From Casp-actino8 sp965659595 (GTDB taxonomy: Bacteria > Actinomycetota > Acidimicrobiia > Acidimicrobiales > Ilumatobacteraceae), in contig CBFHWN010000005.1 of the NCBI GenBank assembly GCA_965659595.1, positions 7,928 through 71,927 of the forward strand: DNA of 64,000 bases, in the 5' to 3' direction. Positions 62,837 to 64,000 of this stretch are shown here, one piece after another. A program made the translations under genes and the position numbers. Under the pieces are notes generated by a model. The model saw only the letters and a program-made list of their open reading frames with translations, did no database searches and had not been told where the DNA came from. Numbering within the stretch: the stretch's first letter is position 1; the number at the start of each line of letters is the position of its first letter.

Positions 62837-62881
62837 GAAACCTCCTGTAGGGGAAAGAAAGCTCGTGAGAACCGTTCCACC

Positions 62882-62911
62882 AAAATGGACGAAATGCCAG
62901 GTTGTGGTCAA
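62882..62911 (-). promoter_or_regulatory. Possible rhodopsin promoter
   Basis: On the minus strand TTGACC (62906-62911) is followed 18 bases later by CATTTT (62882-62887), a weak match to a sigma-70 -35/-10 pair, placing transcription about 40 bases before the start codon. A hairpin CCCATTTA-GTGA-TAAATGGG (62941-62960) lies just upstream and could be an operator or an upstream terminator. Confidence 0.35.
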
Positions 62912-62963
62912 AATATGTCTCTGAGCAGGGGTGATGGGGGCCCATTTAGTGATAAATGGGTGA

Positions 62964-63070
62964 GTGGGCGACCGTAAAGTTCAAGGCGATGCATCACCGC
63001 GTGACATCGAGGGGCTGCGGGCCCTGGCTGTCGTGGCCGTTCTGCGATGTCACGTCGAGTTCCCGGGTTC
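62964..63070 (+). pseudogene. Vestige of an acyltransferase-3 gene N-terminus
   Basis: Within the 396-base gap between the rhodopsin and tRNA-Thr genes, one plus-strand frame reads SPRDIEGLRALAVVAVL from about 62994 to 63045, the start of OafA/YrhL-type acyltransferase-3 proteins. The frame then degenerates; the expected GFVGVDVFF-type segment is not found in any frame. I read it as a remnant left by deletion or rearrangement beside a tRNA gene. The rest of the gap holds no feature I can support apart from the promoter and hairpin. Confidence 0.45.
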
Positions 63071-63232
63071 GCCGGTGGATACGAAGGAAATGCCACCAAC
63101 GGTCTCATGGGTTTCTTTCGGGACTACCAAGGCCCATTTGAAAAGTGCTGGCACCGGAAAATTTCGGGATGAGGTCGACAACCGGAGGGCGTTTTTACAA
63201 CCGACTACCCGCCAATCAGGACTTTCGCTGGA

Positions 63233-63305
63233 GCCCGAGAGGGGAATCGAACCCCTGACCTACGCATTACGAGTGCGTTGCTCTGCCGACTGAGCTACCC
63301 GGGCG
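63233..63305 (-). tRNA. tRNA-Thr (CGT anticodon)
   Basis: The reverse complement folds as a cloverleaf: acceptor GCCCGGG pairs with CTCGGGC, a D-arm with GTAGCTCAG, anticodon stem CGCA/TGCG with loop CTCGTAA (anticodon CGT), and a T-arm GGGG-TTCGATT-CCCC. Bases 63230-63232 encode the CCA end. Confidence 0.95.
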
Positions 63306-63324
63306 CAGCGGGCAATGGTATCTC

Positions 63325-64000
63325 TCACACCGACTTTTCGTCGCCCAACCGCTGAGCGACCAGCCGAAGAGCCTCGACGACGTCGGCCGGTGCTGCGAGC
63401 CTCAGGCGAGCCTGCGTCGGACCATCACCGACCTTGATGCCCAGGTCGGTATCGCTCAGACGCCGAAAGACCCGCTCGTCGGTCACGTCATCACCGACGA
63501 AACAGACCGAACCCGCCCTCAGATCCCGACGCAGCTCATCGATGGCGATTCCTTTGTCGAGAGGAGAGATCCCCGCCTCGATGACCCCCGAACCCTGGAG
63601 TACGTCCCAACCCCGTGGCGGGACGAGGCGACGAAAGGAGTCGATCAGATCTCGTTTTGCATCGACGTCGACCTGTCTCACGTGCAATGCGACGCTATGA
63701 GGCTTACGTTCGACCCACGCTCTGTTCACTCCTTCGACTATTCCGGAGACTGCAACCTCGAACCGATCAATTTCGGCCGATCGATCCTCGACCGGTCCCG
63801 TCCCATCCTGACGTTCGTGGCCGTGACTTCCGATCAGCCGTATCTCGTCCGTAATGCCGAAGGTGTCGTAGGCATCTCGTCGTGATCGGCCGGTCACGAC
63901 GAACACCTCGAGCTCGGCGATCCGATTCAACGACATGAGAACCTCGTGAGCACCCGGGACGAGACGAGCATCCGGAGCGCGATCGACCAGAGGTGACAGT
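63325..64000 (-). CDS. otsB: Trehalose-6-phosphate phosphatase (partial, N-terminus off the window)
   Basis: The stop is at 63325 and the frame is open to base 64000. The first residues visible (LSPLVDRAPDARLVPGAHEV) follow the usual N-terminal DYDGTL motif, which lies beyond the window. VFVVTGRSRRD, KGIAIDELRRDL and CFVGDDVTDERVFRRL (HAD motif IV region) identify it. It removes phosphate from trehalose-6-phosphate. An internal ATG at 63936 is not the true start. Confidence 0.9.
   Translation of the reverse strand, partial: LSPLVDRAPDARLVPGAHEVLMSLNRIAELEVFVVTGRSRRDAYDTFGITDEIRLIGSHGHERQDGTGPVEDRSAEIDRFEVAVSGIVEGVNRAWVERKPHSVALHVRQVDVDAKRDLIDSFRRLVPPRGWDVLQGSGVIEAGISPLDKGIAIDELRRDLRAGSVCFVGDDVTDERVFRRLSDTDLGIKVGDGPTQARLRLAAPADVVEALRLVAQRLGDEKSV

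Overview
The window is a chromosomal replication-origin region from a high-GC Gram-positive bacterium. The order gyrA-gyrB-dciA-recF-dnaN-[oriC]-dnaA | rpmH-rnpA-yidD-yidC-jag-rsmG-[parS]-parA-parB, a CwlM/thioredoxin/SigM cluster, a RsrA/SigR-type pair, DUF3566, DUF5318 and DUF6049 proteins, and an LppM-like lipoprotein all point to Actinomycetota. A proton-pump rhodopsin and the absence of several mycobacterial genes suggest an aquatic lineage such as Acidimicrobiia (Ilumatobacter-like). That placement is inference.

Layout. (1) 1-9.6 kb, minus strand: replication and topology genes, mostly overlapping by a few bases, with a DnaA-box cluster (probable oriC) between dnaN and dnaA. (2) 9.9-15.0 kb, plus strand: L34, RNase P protein, membrane insertase, KH/R3H protein, RsmG, three parS sites and ParAB. 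(3) 15.2-20.7 kb, minus strand: receptor kinase, ECF sigma factor, anti-sigma-like protein, small membrane protein, TrxB, TrxA and a pseudo-amidase like CwlM. This is the mycobacterial sigM-trx-cwlM neighbourhood, but the MurJ transporter part is missing and only its kinase/extracellular tail stands alone. (4) 20.8-28.2 kb: DegV, a DUF6049 protein, an acetyltransferase diverging from a deacetylase-family gene, CCA-adding enzyme and small membrane proteins. (5) 28.4-31.6 kb: rpsF-ssb-rpsR-rplI-dnaB. (6) 31.6-37.1 kb: small metabolic and repair genes (VOC, HD hydrolase, RmuC, pantothenate kinase, methionine aminopeptidase). (7) 37.1-45.1 kb: a complete-looking monoderm tad (Flp pilus) operon ending in a membrane-anchored winged-helix/BTAD protein, preceded by a long inverted repeat. 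(8) 45.1-58.5 kb, mainly minus strand: RadA, LppM-like, ClpC, polyprenyl synthase, serine hydrolase, renalase-like oxidoreductase, hydrolase, epimerase, a Cys-less phosphatase-like protein, TilS, RsrA-like/SigR-like pair and a MarR regulator. (9) 58.6-64 kb: hydrolase, BMP-family lipoprotein, a seven-repeat propeller-like lipoprotein, a green-type proton-pump rhodopsin, a vestige of an acyltransferase gene, tRNA-Thr(CGT), and a trehalose-phosphate phosphatase running off the edge.

Most of the window is conserved core genome. The items I find most worth a second look are the stand-alone MurJ-tail kinase, the tad locus with its membrane-bound transcription-factor-like protein and degenerate TadZ, the lipoprotein with an exact 50-residue CX4C repeat, the rhodopsin, and the long inverted repeat in front of tad. 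I saw no CRISPR array, transposase or rRNA gene.
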